64,000 nucleotides of DNA. Source: Bacillota bacterium (lineage in GTDB: Bacteria; Bacillota; Clostridia; Christensenellales; Aristaeellaceae). The stretch spans positions 1 to 64,000 of the forward strand of contig JAEWVC010000056.1 of assembly GCA_023459275.1 (NCBI GenBank), in the 5' to 3' direction. A program made the position numbers and the translations under genes. The stretch's first letter is position 1; each line of letters opens with the position of its first letter. The notes below the pieces were generated by a model. That model was not told the DNA's origin. It worked only from the letters and a program-made list of their open reading frames with translations, and searched no databases. This document shows, in pieces, positions 26,001 to 34,184 of the stretch.

Positions 26001-26217
26001 CAATACGCAGGTATCCGTTCTCCAGGCGGATCACGGTATATTCCCTGGCGGCGGCGCACGTCCTGTCCACGCTCATGACCACCTTGTTGGGATAAGGGTT
26101 GCCGCTGGAGCGCTGGTGGACGCGGTGCTTGGCAAACATGGGAAGCGCCTCATGGGGCGGCTCCGGGTACGTGGGCAGCGTCAGGATGTCTTCCCGTACG
26201 GTTACAAGATCAGTCAT
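23008..26217 (-). CDS. DUF5107-TPR protein, locus 1
   Basis: 1,069 residues with no signal peptide, so cytoplasmic. Residues about 1-400 are a DUF5107 beta-sandwich domain with conserved ELGGRIYSA (77-85), IKPALIG (101-107) and EFNWPCHHRP (118-127); this fold relates to aldose-epimerase and sugar-lyase sandwiches. Residues about 470-1060 are tetratricopeptide repeats, recognisable by repeated A-x-x-L-x-Y-A patterns. The function is unknown. It is 23 bp after the GH50-like gene and overlaps the permease gene, so it is part of the sugar operon and probably handles imported oligosaccharides or scaffolds the enzymes. A paralogue occupies the same place in locus 2. Confidence 0.85.
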   Translation of the reverse strand: MTDLVTVREDILTLPTYPEPPHEALPMFAKHRVHQRSSGNPYPNKVVMSVDRTCAAAREYTVIRLENGYLRIEILPELGGRIYSALDKTTGYDFFYKQHVIKPALIGLLGSWVSGGCEFNWPCHHRPSTFMPADYAIARGEDGSVTVWLSEHEPLDRMKGMVGIRLKPGEAVFDTLMKVYNRTPVRRSFLWWENAAVPVNEQYRLFFPPDVHYVQFHYRKNVTSFPVASGVYNGIRMGEGVDISHHKNTRQPTSYFCGETKYDFFGGYDEGRRCGVVHAADRHTSIGKKMFTWAYGQLGRSWEKALTDTDGAYAELMASSYSGNQPDFAWLEAYEAKEFAQSWYPLGDTGVPVCATREAAAALCPGGVRVQATKAFKNAVLVINGQDHPVDLMPGKPLEVAFPGDVNSVSLLNEEGKCLLAYAKEPQKLRAMPETLPDNPALTCLKTAQECYLAGVHVEQYRDPAVAPDAYYREALSKDPEFAPALVALARFEYAHARYEAAYDLALKGYRALTVRNFHPESGESAYVLGLAAEALQREEEALDWYQKAAWNQDAGSRAMTRAARIDGRHGAYAAMEAHAQKALKANPGNAQAAALLACALAHLGRREEAHSQLDALLAADPMDHLAYILRFGTQGLYERFRSDPCQNALDLADDLCGMGETELAYQLLDGLSKKCAMAGYVLDDLARKLNKAPAENASLLPVGIAYPLRPLEIRALQSALDKNPKDAKAQDLLACVRYHMGSAEEAAALWEAAIQNDPGAYAPYRNLAAAYFSCLNRRGEALPLLKEALARHPHDQQILWELAYLMMRMDTPSGEVLAFLDKECGAGDVREDIVIEWARAFNLAGKHEEALSLLASRQFTPCEGGEHTVAEQYMFAHHALGRALFAQGEWKAALERFKKAQTLPDSLGAGLWNEVLLVPHQFYEALCLKHLGDNAKAQEIFGHILLLKTDYFSNMQLPELGCWQAKVYGETGRPAVAQELTAAHARAYEAAREMKDAGYFKTTPFFISYQEPAETLRKSSCDWQLAMANWAAGDTEKAGRLAAASLKGEPTNLYARLLVKEGKEEEHG

Positions 26218-26240
26218 TTACGCACACTTCCATTTGCATA

Positions 26241-28268
26241 TCATAAGCGGACGGTTTCCCCGCCCAGGATTTCCCCCCGGCCATGGATCACCTCATAGAT
26301 GGCGGCATTCGCGTCCCGCACGCGGTCCGTAAAGGGCCGGTAGGGCATGTTGCAGACATCCACGAAGCCAAACTGATAATTCTCCCCGTCGTACCGGCCC
26401 CACAGCGGCTGGTCGTTGTAGGCGAAGTAATGCACGCCCACCGCGTTTGGATGGCGCGCGGCGCTTTGCACATACCGGGTGTACGCCTCGCCCCGCTCCT
26501 TCTGCCCGGCCACCCTAAACAGACTGGGGGAGGGCAGCCCCGCGTCCAGCGCGCCGAAATGGAATTCCCCCACCAGCATGGGCTTGTCGATGGTTTCGCT
26601 CAATTGCGCAAGGACAGGCGCCGGGGAGGCTTTGTAGCAGTTGAAGGAAAACACGTCAAAATGCCGGCTGCTTTCAAGGAGCGCCCTGTTGTTCATGGCC
26701 GCAAAGCGCATCCCCAGATTCAGGTGGTTCGGTGCCGCCGCCCTGGCATACTTTGCGGGCAGGGCCGCGTACCGGTCGATCATCCTGCCGGTGAATTCCT
26801 TAAGGTCCCGCTCCGCCGCGGCGCTCAGGGACGCGGCGTGCCTCAGGGGTGCGCGCAGTTCCGCAAAACCGTTCAGGGACAGCCGCCAGGCGCTGTTCAG
26901 TTCTTCCGCGGTGTGGTACCGTTCCTGCAAAAAGCCGATGAGCGCATCCAGGGAATAGGTATGCTCCCCGGTTTCCAGCAGCTTTTCCGCCAGGTTTAGC
27001 CCGGGGATGAAGCCCCAGGTGGGTTCGTTGTTCAGAAAATAGCCGATCAGCAGGGGGTCTAATGCATACGCGGCAAGCTGCGCGCCAAAGTCCCGGCAAA
27101 GGGCTTCATACGCCGGGGCGTACACGTCCGGAAATTCCCTAAAGATCCGCTTTTCCGTTACGGGATACCCCTTGAGCATGATCACATAGGGCAGCTTTGA
27201 GCGCCTGATGAATGCGGGATCGGAGAACATCGAAAGTGTGTTCAGGCCGAAGGCGCGCAGCCTCCCGGCCGTCATATCCGCCCACTTTTCATACCATCCC
27301 TCCCCGAAGGCCCGGATCAGGTTGGCGGTGGCGGGGGCAAAAAGCAGCGTGTCATCCGGGAACATGCCGCTGAATTTGCGGCGGTACAGCTCCAGGTCCC
27401 CGGCCCTTGCATAGGCCGGCGCATACATGCCTTCCGGGTCCGGCAGCCAGTCAAACTGGCCTTGCACGCCGCGTATCCATCCGGGTTCGCCGGGGTACAC
27501 GCCGAAAACCCCCAGGCTGAAAAAGCCGTGGCCGCCGGGGTCCACAAGATGCCACCGGCCCTCCCGCTTTTCCACCCTGAAATACCCGCTGGCTTCAAAC
27601 CGCCGGCCCTCCTCGCCGCCAAGGGCGTCAAACCCCTTGGGAAAGGTTCCCCTGTACGCGGCGGCCTCCGCTTTCAGCGCCTTTTCCAGCGCCTTGGCGT
27701 CCTCCGTTTTCCCGGGCCACATTTTTTGCTTCCATTGGCCAAGATCATCCGCCGTTTTACCTTCCGGGGACGGAAAATCCACCGGCTCGTCGGTGAAAAA
27801 GACGCTTTTTACCTCAAGTCTCCGGGTATCCGTATACCCTTTTCGCAGCCCGATTTCAAGTCTGCCGATGTCCTCCGGGCAAAGGCCGTCGCCCACCACA
27901 TGGCGCTTGAGGGTGCCGGGGGTCAGCGGCGGAAAAAGCAACTGCCCATTGAGCCGCGAAAATTCAAAAGTAACGCGGGCGGATTTTTGTGGAAACAGGG
28001 CCGCATCCATCTCCATGGTTTTTCCGCTGCCGGTTTCGAAAAACCTTACAAACAGCGTTTCGTTGGTCTCCTGGGGATTGAACACGTCCATCACCAGCGT
28101 GAGGGAGCTTGAAAGCGCCATGCCGCAAACGCTGCCCCTCTGGCCCGCGAACCCCAGGGACATCTCCTCCCCGCCGCCCGAAAGTGTAAACCGGCCCGGG
28201 CTTGCTCCATCCATATCAAGGGCGCAGCCAAGCGCCTCACACCCTGTCATATCCAGCGTTTTCCTCAA
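26241..28268 (-). CDS. Clan GH-A glycosidase, GH50/agarase-like, locus 1
   Basis: 675 residues: an N-terminal beta-sandwich (to about 160), then a TIM barrel introduced by WHLVDPGGHGFFSLGV (about 239-254). Probable catalytic residues are Glu415 in FLNNEPTWG (acid/base) and Glu568 in LVGEFHFGA (nucleophile). The GEFHFGALD and NDQPLWGRYDGENY strings resemble GH50 beta-agarases, but agarose activity is unproven. No signal peptide, so it is intracellular. The likely start is TTG at 28268, seven bases after GGAGGGG; a GTG at 28286 overlaps that site. It heads the operon with DUF5107-TPR and the ABC importer. Confidence 0.75.
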   Translation of the reverse strand: MRKTLDMTGCEALGCALDMDGASPGRFTLSGGGEEMSLGFAGQRGSVCGMALSSSLTLVMDVFNPQETNETLFVRFFETGSGKTMEMDAALFPQKSARVTFEFSRLNGQLLFPPLTPGTLKRHVVGDGLCPEDIGRLEIGLRKGYTDTRRLEVKSVFFTDEPVDFPSPEGKTADDLGQWKQKMWPGKTEDAKALEKALKAEAAAYRGTFPKGFDALGGEEGRRFEASGYFRVEKREGRWHLVDPGGHGFFSLGVFGVYPGEPGWIRGVQGQFDWLPDPEGMYAPAYARAGDLELYRRKFSGMFPDDTLLFAPATANLIRAFGEGWYEKWADMTAGRLRAFGLNTLSMFSDPAFIRRSKLPYVIMLKGYPVTEKRIFREFPDVYAPAYEALCRDFGAQLAAYALDPLLIGYFLNNEPTWGFIPGLNLAEKLLETGEHTYSLDALIGFLQERYHTAEELNSAWRLSLNGFAELRAPLRHAASLSAAAERDLKEFTGRMIDRYAALPAKYARAAAPNHLNLGMRFAAMNNRALLESSRHFDVFSFNCYKASPAPVLAQLSETIDKPMLVGEFHFGALDAGLPSPSLFRVAGQKERGEAYTRYVQSAARHPNAVGVHYFAYNDQPLWGRYDGENYQFGFVDVCNMPYRPFTDRVRDANAAIYEVIHGRGEILGGETVRL

Positions 28269-28304
28269 GAAAGGTCCCCTCCGCACGCATTTTGTTTCGA
28301 TACC

Positions 28305-28393
28305 AAAATAGCAGAATCCCTTCCGGGCCGCCAGATCATTTTTAGGGGAATATTCCGAAGAATCTTGACGCCTTTACCGCAAAACGCTATGAT
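28305..28393. promoter_or_regulatory. Divergent promoters and shared palindrome, locus 1
   Basis: Plus strand: TTGACG (28365-28370), 17 bp, TATGAT (28388-28393) for the regulator. Minus strand: TGGCGG (28328-28333), 17 bp, TATTTT (28305-28310) for the GH50-like operon. Between them lies the perfect palindrome GGAATATTCC (28347-28356), centred 13.5 bases from the regulator -35 and 18.5 bases from the operon -35. This looks like one operator serving both promoters. The upstream placement suits an activator. Confidence 0.7.
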
Positions 28394-28428
28394 CTATAAG
28401 GAAGCGGGCAAGGAAGAGGTGCAAGGGA

Positions 28429-29571
28429 TTGAAGATTCCCGTTGTCATAGAGCCGGATTACCACCATTCCATCTGGTGCGAGCGCACGGTCCTTGGCATC
28501 AATGCGGAGATCGGCAAAAAGAAATACGACCTGCTCCTGATAGACGGCGATGCATATCAATCCTTTGACTATGAAACGCTGTTTGCCGGTGCCGAACGGC
28601 TGCTGATCGTTATCGGCACCTCGGTCTCCTGGATCCCCAGGGCCCTGGCGTTTTTTGAAAGCAGCAAGATCCAGGTGATCCTGGTCAGCTACCAGCCGCC
28701 CGAATACACGCAGCTTCGCGGCGTTGTCCGGATGGACTATGTATCCGCCATGCACAAGCTGATCACCTATTTGAAAGCCTGCCGGCGGCCGCGCATCGCG
28801 CTGTACGGGTTCAATCCCAACTCCTCCGCCGACCGCATCAAGCAGCGCTACTTTTGCTCTCTTGCCCAAAAAGAGGGCGATGACGCCCCGGATTCCCACG
28901 TGTACCACAATTATGCGTCCCTCGCCCAATGCTACGACGGCTTCCGCCCCTACGTATCCCAGTATGACGCCGTGATCTGCGCCAATGACATCGTGGCCGT
29001 GTCCCTGGTCAAACGGCTGCAGCGTTCGGGCATCCGCGTGCCGGAGGCCCTGTTCGTCACATGCTTCGGGGATTCCATGCTGTCCCAGTTCGTATCCCCG
29101 GGCATTACCACGGCCTCCCTGGACCATGTGGAAATGGGGCGCCAGGCGGTGGCGCTGTATTCCCACCTGTACCGCCAGCCGGAAGCCGTATCCTCCTCCA
29201 TCCGGGTGGAGAGCAGGCTGCTGGTACGCAGATCCACCATGGAGATGCCGCCGCCTAACGACTATGCCATATTGACCAGCGCCAGCGAGCCCACCGACGC
29301 GGTGGACTTCTACAGCGACGAAGAGGTCAAGCGCCTGTGCGTAATCGACAGCCTGATCTCCAGCTGCGATGAGCTGGACAGGGACATCCTGTCCGGCATC
29401 CTCGCGGGAAAAACATACGAGGCCATGGCCGAAATGCTCAGCACCACCACCTCCACGCTGCGCTACAGGCTGCGGCGCATGCTGGGCGCGGCCGGCCTGG
29501 ATTCCCGGGAAGCCCTTGCGAAGCTGTTTCAGCAATACATTCCCGGCTTTCCGCAAAACAGCGATGGATGA
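28429..29571 (+). CDS. One-component regulator: LacI-like sensor with C-terminal HTH, locus 1
   Basis: 380 residues. Residues 1-270 resemble the periplasmic-binding-protein-like sugar sensor of LacI-type repressors (VSYQPPEY, AVICANDIVAVSLVKRL, TASLDHVEMGR). The usual N-terminal LacI helix-turn-helix is missing: the sensor starts at residue 3. Instead, residues about 318-366 form a LuxR/GerE-like helix-turn-helix (AGKTYEAMAEMLSTTTSTLRY). The start is TTG at 28429; GAGG lies nine bases upstream and the promoter TTGACG-17-TATGAT upstream of that. It is divergent from the GH50-like operon and followed by a GH36 gene. A paralogue is found at 39596-40729. Confidence 0.8.
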   Translation: MKIPVVIEPDYHHSIWCERTVLGINAEIGKKKYDLLLIDGDAYQSFDYETLFAGAERLLIVIGTSVSWIPRALAFFESSKIQVILVSYQPPEYTQLRGVVRMDYVSAMHKLITYLKACRRPRIALYGFNPNSSADRIKQRYFCSLAQKEGDDAPDSHVYHNYASLAQCYDGFRPYVSQYDAVICANDIVAVSLVKRLQRSGIRVPEALFVTCFGDSMLSQFVSPGITTASLDHVEMGRQAVALYSHLYRQPEAVSSSIRVESRLLVRRSTMEMPPPNDYAILTSASEPTDAVDFYSDEEVKRLCVIDSLISSCDELDRDILSGILAGKTYEAMAEMLSTTTSTLRYRLRRMLGAAGLDSREALAKLFQQYIPGFPQNSDG

Positions 29572-29610
29572 CCGCGGAGCGGTCCACGTTTTCTGCCTGT
29601 GAACTTTTTT

Positions 29611-29663
29611 CGGAATATTCCGCGGGATTTGGATTTGCCCCGGACCCTCCTGGTTGCTATACT
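29611..29663 (+). promoter_or_regulatory. Promoter and palindrome of the GH36 gene, locus 1
   Basis: TTGCCC (29635-29640), 17 bp, TATACT (29658-29663). Upstream lies CGGAATATTCCG (29611-29622), which contains the same GGAATATTCC as the operator at 28347-28356, centred 18.5 bases before the -35, the same distance as at the GH50-like promoter. A weak GACCGC/GCGGTC hairpin (29570-29584) ends the regulator gene just before. Confidence 0.7.
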
Positions 29664-29695
29664 GCATGTAGCAGCAGCGGGGAGGTTTTTTTTGT

Positions 29696-31825
29696 ATGCG
29701 GATCCTGTACGATGCGGAGCGGCGCGTTTTCGCGCTGCACACCGGGAATATGACTTATGCCTTTGCGGTAAACCGTATTGGCATGCTTGTGCACCTGTAT
29801 TGGGGGAAGCGGCTTCCTGCGCCGGGCGATTTTGACATGCTCTTTGGCGGCATTGACGAAATGGATGTCCGGGGCGTCCACCAGGATACGCTCCTTAAGC
29901 CGGAGTACAGGGATCAGGAGCCTTTTGACTACGGCGAGCCGGCGCTGCTTTGCCGGTTTCCCGACGGCGTGCGCAGTACCCGCCTGCGGTATGTGTCCCA
30001 TGAAATCAAGGAGGACTGCCTTGTCATTCTCCTCAGGGACGAGGCGTATCCCCTGTCTGTGGAGTTATCCTACCAGGGTTACGGCATGCTGGACCTTGTA
30101 AGCCGCCGTGCGGAAATCATAAACGAAGGCGGCGCGCCCGTCACGCTGTACGAAACGCTCAGCGCCACCTGCCACCTGCCCGCCGGGGAGCAGTACCGCC
30201 TCACCCACATGGCCGGAAGCTGGGGCGCGGAATACCAAAAGATGCAATTGGCCGTGACCCAGGCGAAGATCGTTCTGGAAAACCGCCGGGGCACCTGCGG
30301 GGCCTGCCAGCAAATTCCCTTTTTCGCCCTGGACGCACGGGGGGAGGCCACCGAGACGGCGGGCGAAGTCTATTACGGCGTGCTGCATTGGAGCGGCAAC
30401 TTCAAGATCGTTGTGGAGAAAAACAACCTGGGCCAGGTATCGGTTTCGGGGGGCATCAACGATTTTGACACGGAATATTCCCTCAAGGCCGGGGAACGGT
30501 TTGAAACGCCCGCCTTTACGCTGGGCTTCAGTGAAGCTGGGTTCGGGCGGATGTCCAACACCCTTTACGATCTGCAGTACGACCATCTCTGCCCCCGGGG
30601 AAAAGCCTACGCCCAGCGGCCTATCATCTATAATTCCTGGTACCCTTACGAGTTTGACGTGCGGGAAGACAACATGCTGGCGCTTGTTCAAAAGGCGGCG
30701 GATGTGGGCGCGGAGCTGTTTGTAATCGACGACGGCTGGATGCCGGGCCGCACAAACGACAGGACGGGGCTGGGCGACTGGATAGTGGACAAAAACCGGT
30801 TCCCCGGCGGCCTGCTGCCCGTCGCCAAGGCCTGCCATGACAGGGGGATGCTCTTTGGCCTGTGGGTGGAGCCTGAGATGGTGAACCCCGACAGCGAGCT
30901 GTACAGGCAGCATCCCGATTGGATATTGCGCGATCCCACGCGGACTTTGAGCCTGTGCCGCCATCAGCTTGTGCTGAACCTGGCCAGGGACGATGTGCGG
31001 GACTGGGCCATCGCCTGGCTGGACCGGATCATATCGGAGTACCGCCTGGATTACCTGAAGTGGGACATGAACCGGTATTTTACGGAATACGGCTGGCCGG
31101 AGGCGCCAATGGAGGAAAAGCGCAGCGTATCCGTGCGCTTTATCAACAACCTGTACGCCATCTGGCGCCACCTGAACGAAAAGCATCCCGGCGTATTGTT
31201 TGAAAATTGCGCCAGCGGCGGGGGCCGGGCGGATTTTGGCATGGTGCCTTTTGCCGACCGCATCAACCGCTCCGACAACGCCGACCCCGTGGATGTGATG
31301 CTGCTCAACGAAGGCTTCACCACGCTGTTCATCCCAAAAACGGCGGGGGGCGCGGGCAATATCGCCTCCTCTCCCAACGGCGTCAACGGGCGGACGGCGC
31401 CGCTTTCCTTCAGGATCCATATGGGCATGACAGGCTCCATGAGCATCGGCATCAATCTGCTCAAATCTTCCCAAGAAGAGTTGGCGGCCCTTCGGGAGGC
31501 GGCCGATGCCTTCAAAAAGGTCCGGCCCGACCTCCAGGATGCCTATGTCTACCGCATCGCCTCCGCCAGGGAACATCCCTACAGCGTTTTGCAGTATGTC
31601 CGCCGGGACGGGAATGCCTTCAGCGTGTTCGCCTTCGCCCACGGCATGCGCCATTGGGATAAGGTACTGCCCAATTTCCGCATGCGGGGGCTATGCCCGG
31701 ATGAAATATACGAAAGCGATAACGGCCTGCGGCTTAGCGGCGGCACCCTGATGAACATTGGCCTGTCCATACCGCTGAAGGGGGATTATGACAGCGCCTT
31801 TCTTCACTTTACAAAAGGCCGGTGA
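29696..31825 (+). CDS. GH36 alpha-galactosidase, locus 1
   Basis: 709 residues, the usual GH36 length: beta-supersandwich (1-300), TIM barrel (about 310-640), C-terminal sheet. Nucleophile Asp457 lies in LKWDMNRY, acid/base Asp527 in NRSDNADP, and DDGWMPGR near 345 and CASGGGRADF near 505 are family signatures. It releases terminal alpha-galactose from oligosaccharides such as melibiose, raffinose or galactomannan side chains. No signal peptide is present, so it acts on imported sugars. The ATG at 29696 follows GGGGAGG by ten bases. It shares its probable operator with the regulator upstream. Confidence 0.95.
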   Translation: MRILYDAERRVFALHTGNMTYAFAVNRIGMLVHLYWGKRLPAPGDFDMLFGGIDEMDVRGVHQDTLLKPEYRDQEPFDYGEPALLCRFPDGVRSTRLRYVSHEIKEDCLVILLRDEAYPLSVELSYQGYGMLDLVSRRAEIINEGGAPVTLYETLSATCHLPAGEQYRLTHMAGSWGAEYQKMQLAVTQAKIVLENRRGTCGACQQIPFFALDARGEATETAGEVYYGVLHWSGNFKIVVEKNNLGQVSVSGGINDFDTEYSLKAGERFETPAFTLGFSEAGFGRMSNTLYDLQYDHLCPRGKAYAQRPIIYNSWYPYEFDVREDNMLALVQKAADVGAELFVIDDGWMPGRTNDRTGLGDWIVDKNRFPGGLLPVAKACHDRGMLFGLWVEPEMVNPDSELYRQHPDWILRDPTRTLSLCRHQLVLNLARDDVRDWAIAWLDRIISEYRLDYLKWDMNRYFTEYGWPEAPMEEKRSVSVRFINNLYAIWRHLNEKHPGVLFENCASGGGRADFGMVPFADRINRSDNADPVDVMLLNEGFTTLFIPKTAGGAGNIASSPNGVNGRTAPLSFRIHMGMTGSMSIGINLLKSSQEELAALREAADAFKKVRPDLQDAYVYRIASAREHPYSVLQYVRRDGNAFSVFAFAHGMRHWDKVLPNFRMRGLCPDEIYESDNGLRLSGGTLMNIGLSIPLKGDYDSAFLHFTKGR

Positions 31826-31849
31826 TTGAGCACTGTTTTCCAATTGGTG

Positions 31850-31882
31850 AAAAATCCACCCTGCATGCGGCATGCAGGGTGG
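31850..31882 (-). terminator. Intrinsic terminator between convergent GH36 genes
   Basis: A perfect 12-bp stem CCACCCTGCATG/CATGCAGGGTGG with a three-base loop (31856-31882) is followed, reading left, by ATTTTT. It ends the minus-strand GH36 operon of locus 2 and may also slow plus-strand transcripts of the facing GH36 gene. The rest of 31883-32027 holds nothing I can support. Confidence 0.75.
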
Positions 31883-32027
31883 ACGAAATTCGGGTGCCGG
31901 GGACGCGGAGCTCCATTGCAAACAGGGCGGCCGGGGATGAAACAAACAGGGCTTCGGCCCACCGGTACCTCGCCCGGGATATTTGGCGGGCTGGCGGGCC
32001 GCGGTTTTTATGCCGCGGTCCTGTTCA

Positions 32028-34172
32028 TCACACTTCCTTCCAATGCATCATCAGGCTGTCATAATCGCCTTTCAAAGCAAGGGAGACGCCGATATGCATC
32101 AGCGTGTCGCCGCGCACGCGGCGGCCTTTTTCATCCTCGTACAGCGCGTCCGGAATCAAACCGCGCATACGGAAACGGGGCAGTACCTTGTCCCAGTTGC
32201 GCATGCCGTGGGCGAAGGCAAAGAGGGTAAAGGTCTTCCGGTCGCGCCTTACGTACTGGAACAGAGCATAGGGATGCTCATAGGCCGAAGCGATGCGGTA
32301 GACATAGGCGTCCTGTAAGTCGGCCCGTATTTTTTTGAAGGCGGCGGAGGCGGCCCGCAGATCATTAAGCTCGCTTTGGGAAGCCTTGAGCAGATCGATG
32401 CCAATGCTCATGGAGCCTGTCATGCCCGTATGAATCCTGAAGGGGAGCGGTGTCACGCGCTTGTGGATGTGGTGCATGGCCGGCGCAATGTTGCCTGCTC
32501 CGCCAGCTGTTTTGGGGATGAACAGGGTGGAGAAGCCCTCGTGCAAAATCATCACATCCACCGGGTCGGCATTGTCGGAGCGGTTGATGCGGTCGGCAAA
32601 GGGCACCATGCCGAAATCGGAGCGGCCCCCGCCGCTGGCGCAGTTTTCCAGCAGCAGGTCCGGATACCGCTCGTTCAGGTGCCGCCAGATCCTGTACAGA
32701 TTCATGGTATAGCGGATGGACAGGCTGCGCTTTTCCGTTTCCGGCGCCTCCGGCCAGCCGTTTTCGGTAACGTAGCGGTTCATGTCCCACTTGAGATAAT
32801 CCAGGTGATACGTATCAATCAATTCGTCCAGCCAGCCGATGATCCAGTCGGTAATTTCATCCCTGGCCAGGTTCAGAATCAGCTGGTTCCTTTGCTGGGT
32901 ACGCGGTCGGGTGGGGTCGCTGATCACCCAGCCGGGGTGGACGCGGTACAGGTCGCTGTCGGGGTTCACCATTTCAGGCTCCACCCATATACCAAAGAGC
33001 ATCCCGCTTTTGTGGCATGCCTCCACGATAGGTGTAAGTCCCCTGGGGAACCGTTCCTTGTCCACCACCCAATCGCCAAGGCCTGCGCGGCTGTCCACGC
33101 GCTTGGGCATCCAGCCGTCATCGATTACAAACAGCTCCGCGCCCACATCGGAGGCTTTGCCGATAAGACCCAGGAGATTGTCCTCCCGTACATCGAACTC
33201 ATAGGGGTACCAGGAATTGTAAATGATGGGGCGCACGGCATGGGCCTTGTCCGTTTTCCGGCCCCTTGGGCACAGATAATCAAACTGCCAGTCGTAAAAC
33301 ACCTCGGTCATGCGCTCGAAACCGCCGCTGCTGAAGCCCGCGGTAAACTTTGGCGTCTCAAAAGCTTCACCGGGGTTCAAGCACCATTGCGCGTCGGCAT
33401 CGTTGATGCCTCCGGTAACGCAGACATGCCTGCCATACTCCATTTCCACGGTGATCTTGAAGTCGCCGCTCCAATGCAGCACGCCGTAGTAAACTTCGCC
33501 GCTGGTTTCGGTGGCGGCACCGCCTTCATCCAGGGCGAAGAAGGGCGTCTGCTGGGCCGCGCCGCAGGTTAAGCGGCTGTTTTGCAGAACCGTCCTGGAC
33601 TGGGTAAGCATATGGCGGTTGCGCGTGTACTCGGAGCCCCAGCTTCCGGCCATATGGGTCAGCCGGTAATCCAGGCCGTGGGGCAGATACCAGCAGGCGC
33701 TGAGCATCGACTCCAGCTTCACGGGGGCGTCCCCATGGTTTCGGAGGATGCAGTGGCGGCTGATCAAGGGAAGTCCGCCGTAGGTCTCATAAATCAGCTC
33801 CACCTCGATAGGGTATACTTCGTCGCGGGTCAGAACGGAAAGCCGCCCATCCCCGATGGTATGGGATACGTAGACAAGGCGCGTGCTGCGCACCCCGTCC
33901 GGATGCACGGCAAGGAGCGCCGGCTCACCGAAATCGTAGGGCTCCTGGGTGCGGTATTCATAGCTGCGGGGCGTGCGCAGGTCAACGCCGCCCGATGCGG
34001 AAAAGGGCGTCAAGCCCGTTTCTATCAGCCCGTCAAAGCACTCTCCATCCTTCAGGGCGGGGCCCCAGTAAAGATGGAGCAGCTTTCCGGCGGGGGAAAT
34101 ACCAAAGGCATAGGAAACCTCGCCGGTAGAAAGATGGAACAGCTTCCGGCTTTCGTCAAAGATGATCCGCAT
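32028..34172 (-). CDS. GH36 alpha-galactosidase, locus 2
   Basis: 714 residues, collinear with the locus 1 enzyme. Nucleophile Asp463 in LKWDMNRY and acid/base Asp533 in NRSDNADP are conserved, as are DDGWMP and CASGGGRSDF. No signal peptide. The ATG at 34172 follows GGAGG by seven bases and comes 12 bp after the DUF5107-TPR stop, so the two are co-transcribed with the GH50-like gene upstream. The two GH36 genes are convergent and clearly paralogous, though different enough to allow distinct linkage or chain-length preference. Confidence 0.95.
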   Translation of the reverse strand: MRIIFDESRKLFHLSTGEVSYAFGISPAGKLLHLYWGPALKDGECFDGLIETGLTPFSASGGVDLRTPRSYEYRTQEPYDFGEPALLAVHPDGVRSTRLVYVSHTIGDGRLSVLTRDEVYPIEVELIYETYGGLPLISRHCILRNHGDAPVKLESMLSACWYLPHGLDYRLTHMAGSWGSEYTRNRHMLTQSRTVLQNSRLTCGAAQQTPFFALDEGGAATETSGEVYYGVLHWSGDFKITVEMEYGRHVCVTGGINDADAQWCLNPGEAFETPKFTAGFSSGGFERMTEVFYDWQFDYLCPRGRKTDKAHAVRPIIYNSWYPYEFDVREDNLLGLIGKASDVGAELFVIDDGWMPKRVDSRAGLGDWVVDKERFPRGLTPIVEACHKSGMLFGIWVEPEMVNPDSDLYRVHPGWVISDPTRPRTQQRNQLILNLARDEITDWIIGWLDELIDTYHLDYLKWDMNRYVTENGWPEAPETEKRSLSIRYTMNLYRIWRHLNERYPDLLLENCASGGGRSDFGMVPFADRINRSDNADPVDVMILHEGFSTLFIPKTAGGAGNIAPAMHHIHKRVTPLPFRIHTGMTGSMSIGIDLLKASQSELNDLRAASAAFKKIRADLQDAYVYRIASAYEHPYALFQYVRRDRKTFTLFAFAHGMRNWDKVLPRFRMRGLIPDALYEDEKGRRVRGDTLMHIGVSLALKGDYDSLMMHWKEV

Positions 34173-34184
34173 GCTTTTTCCTCC

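Noticed and set aside
30472..30481. A third GGAATATTCC inside the locus 1 GH36 gene
   Set aside because: It encodes part of a Thr-Glu-Tyr-Ser run in frame, lies 800 bp from any promoter, and has no -35/-10 pair near; most likely chance or a minor site.
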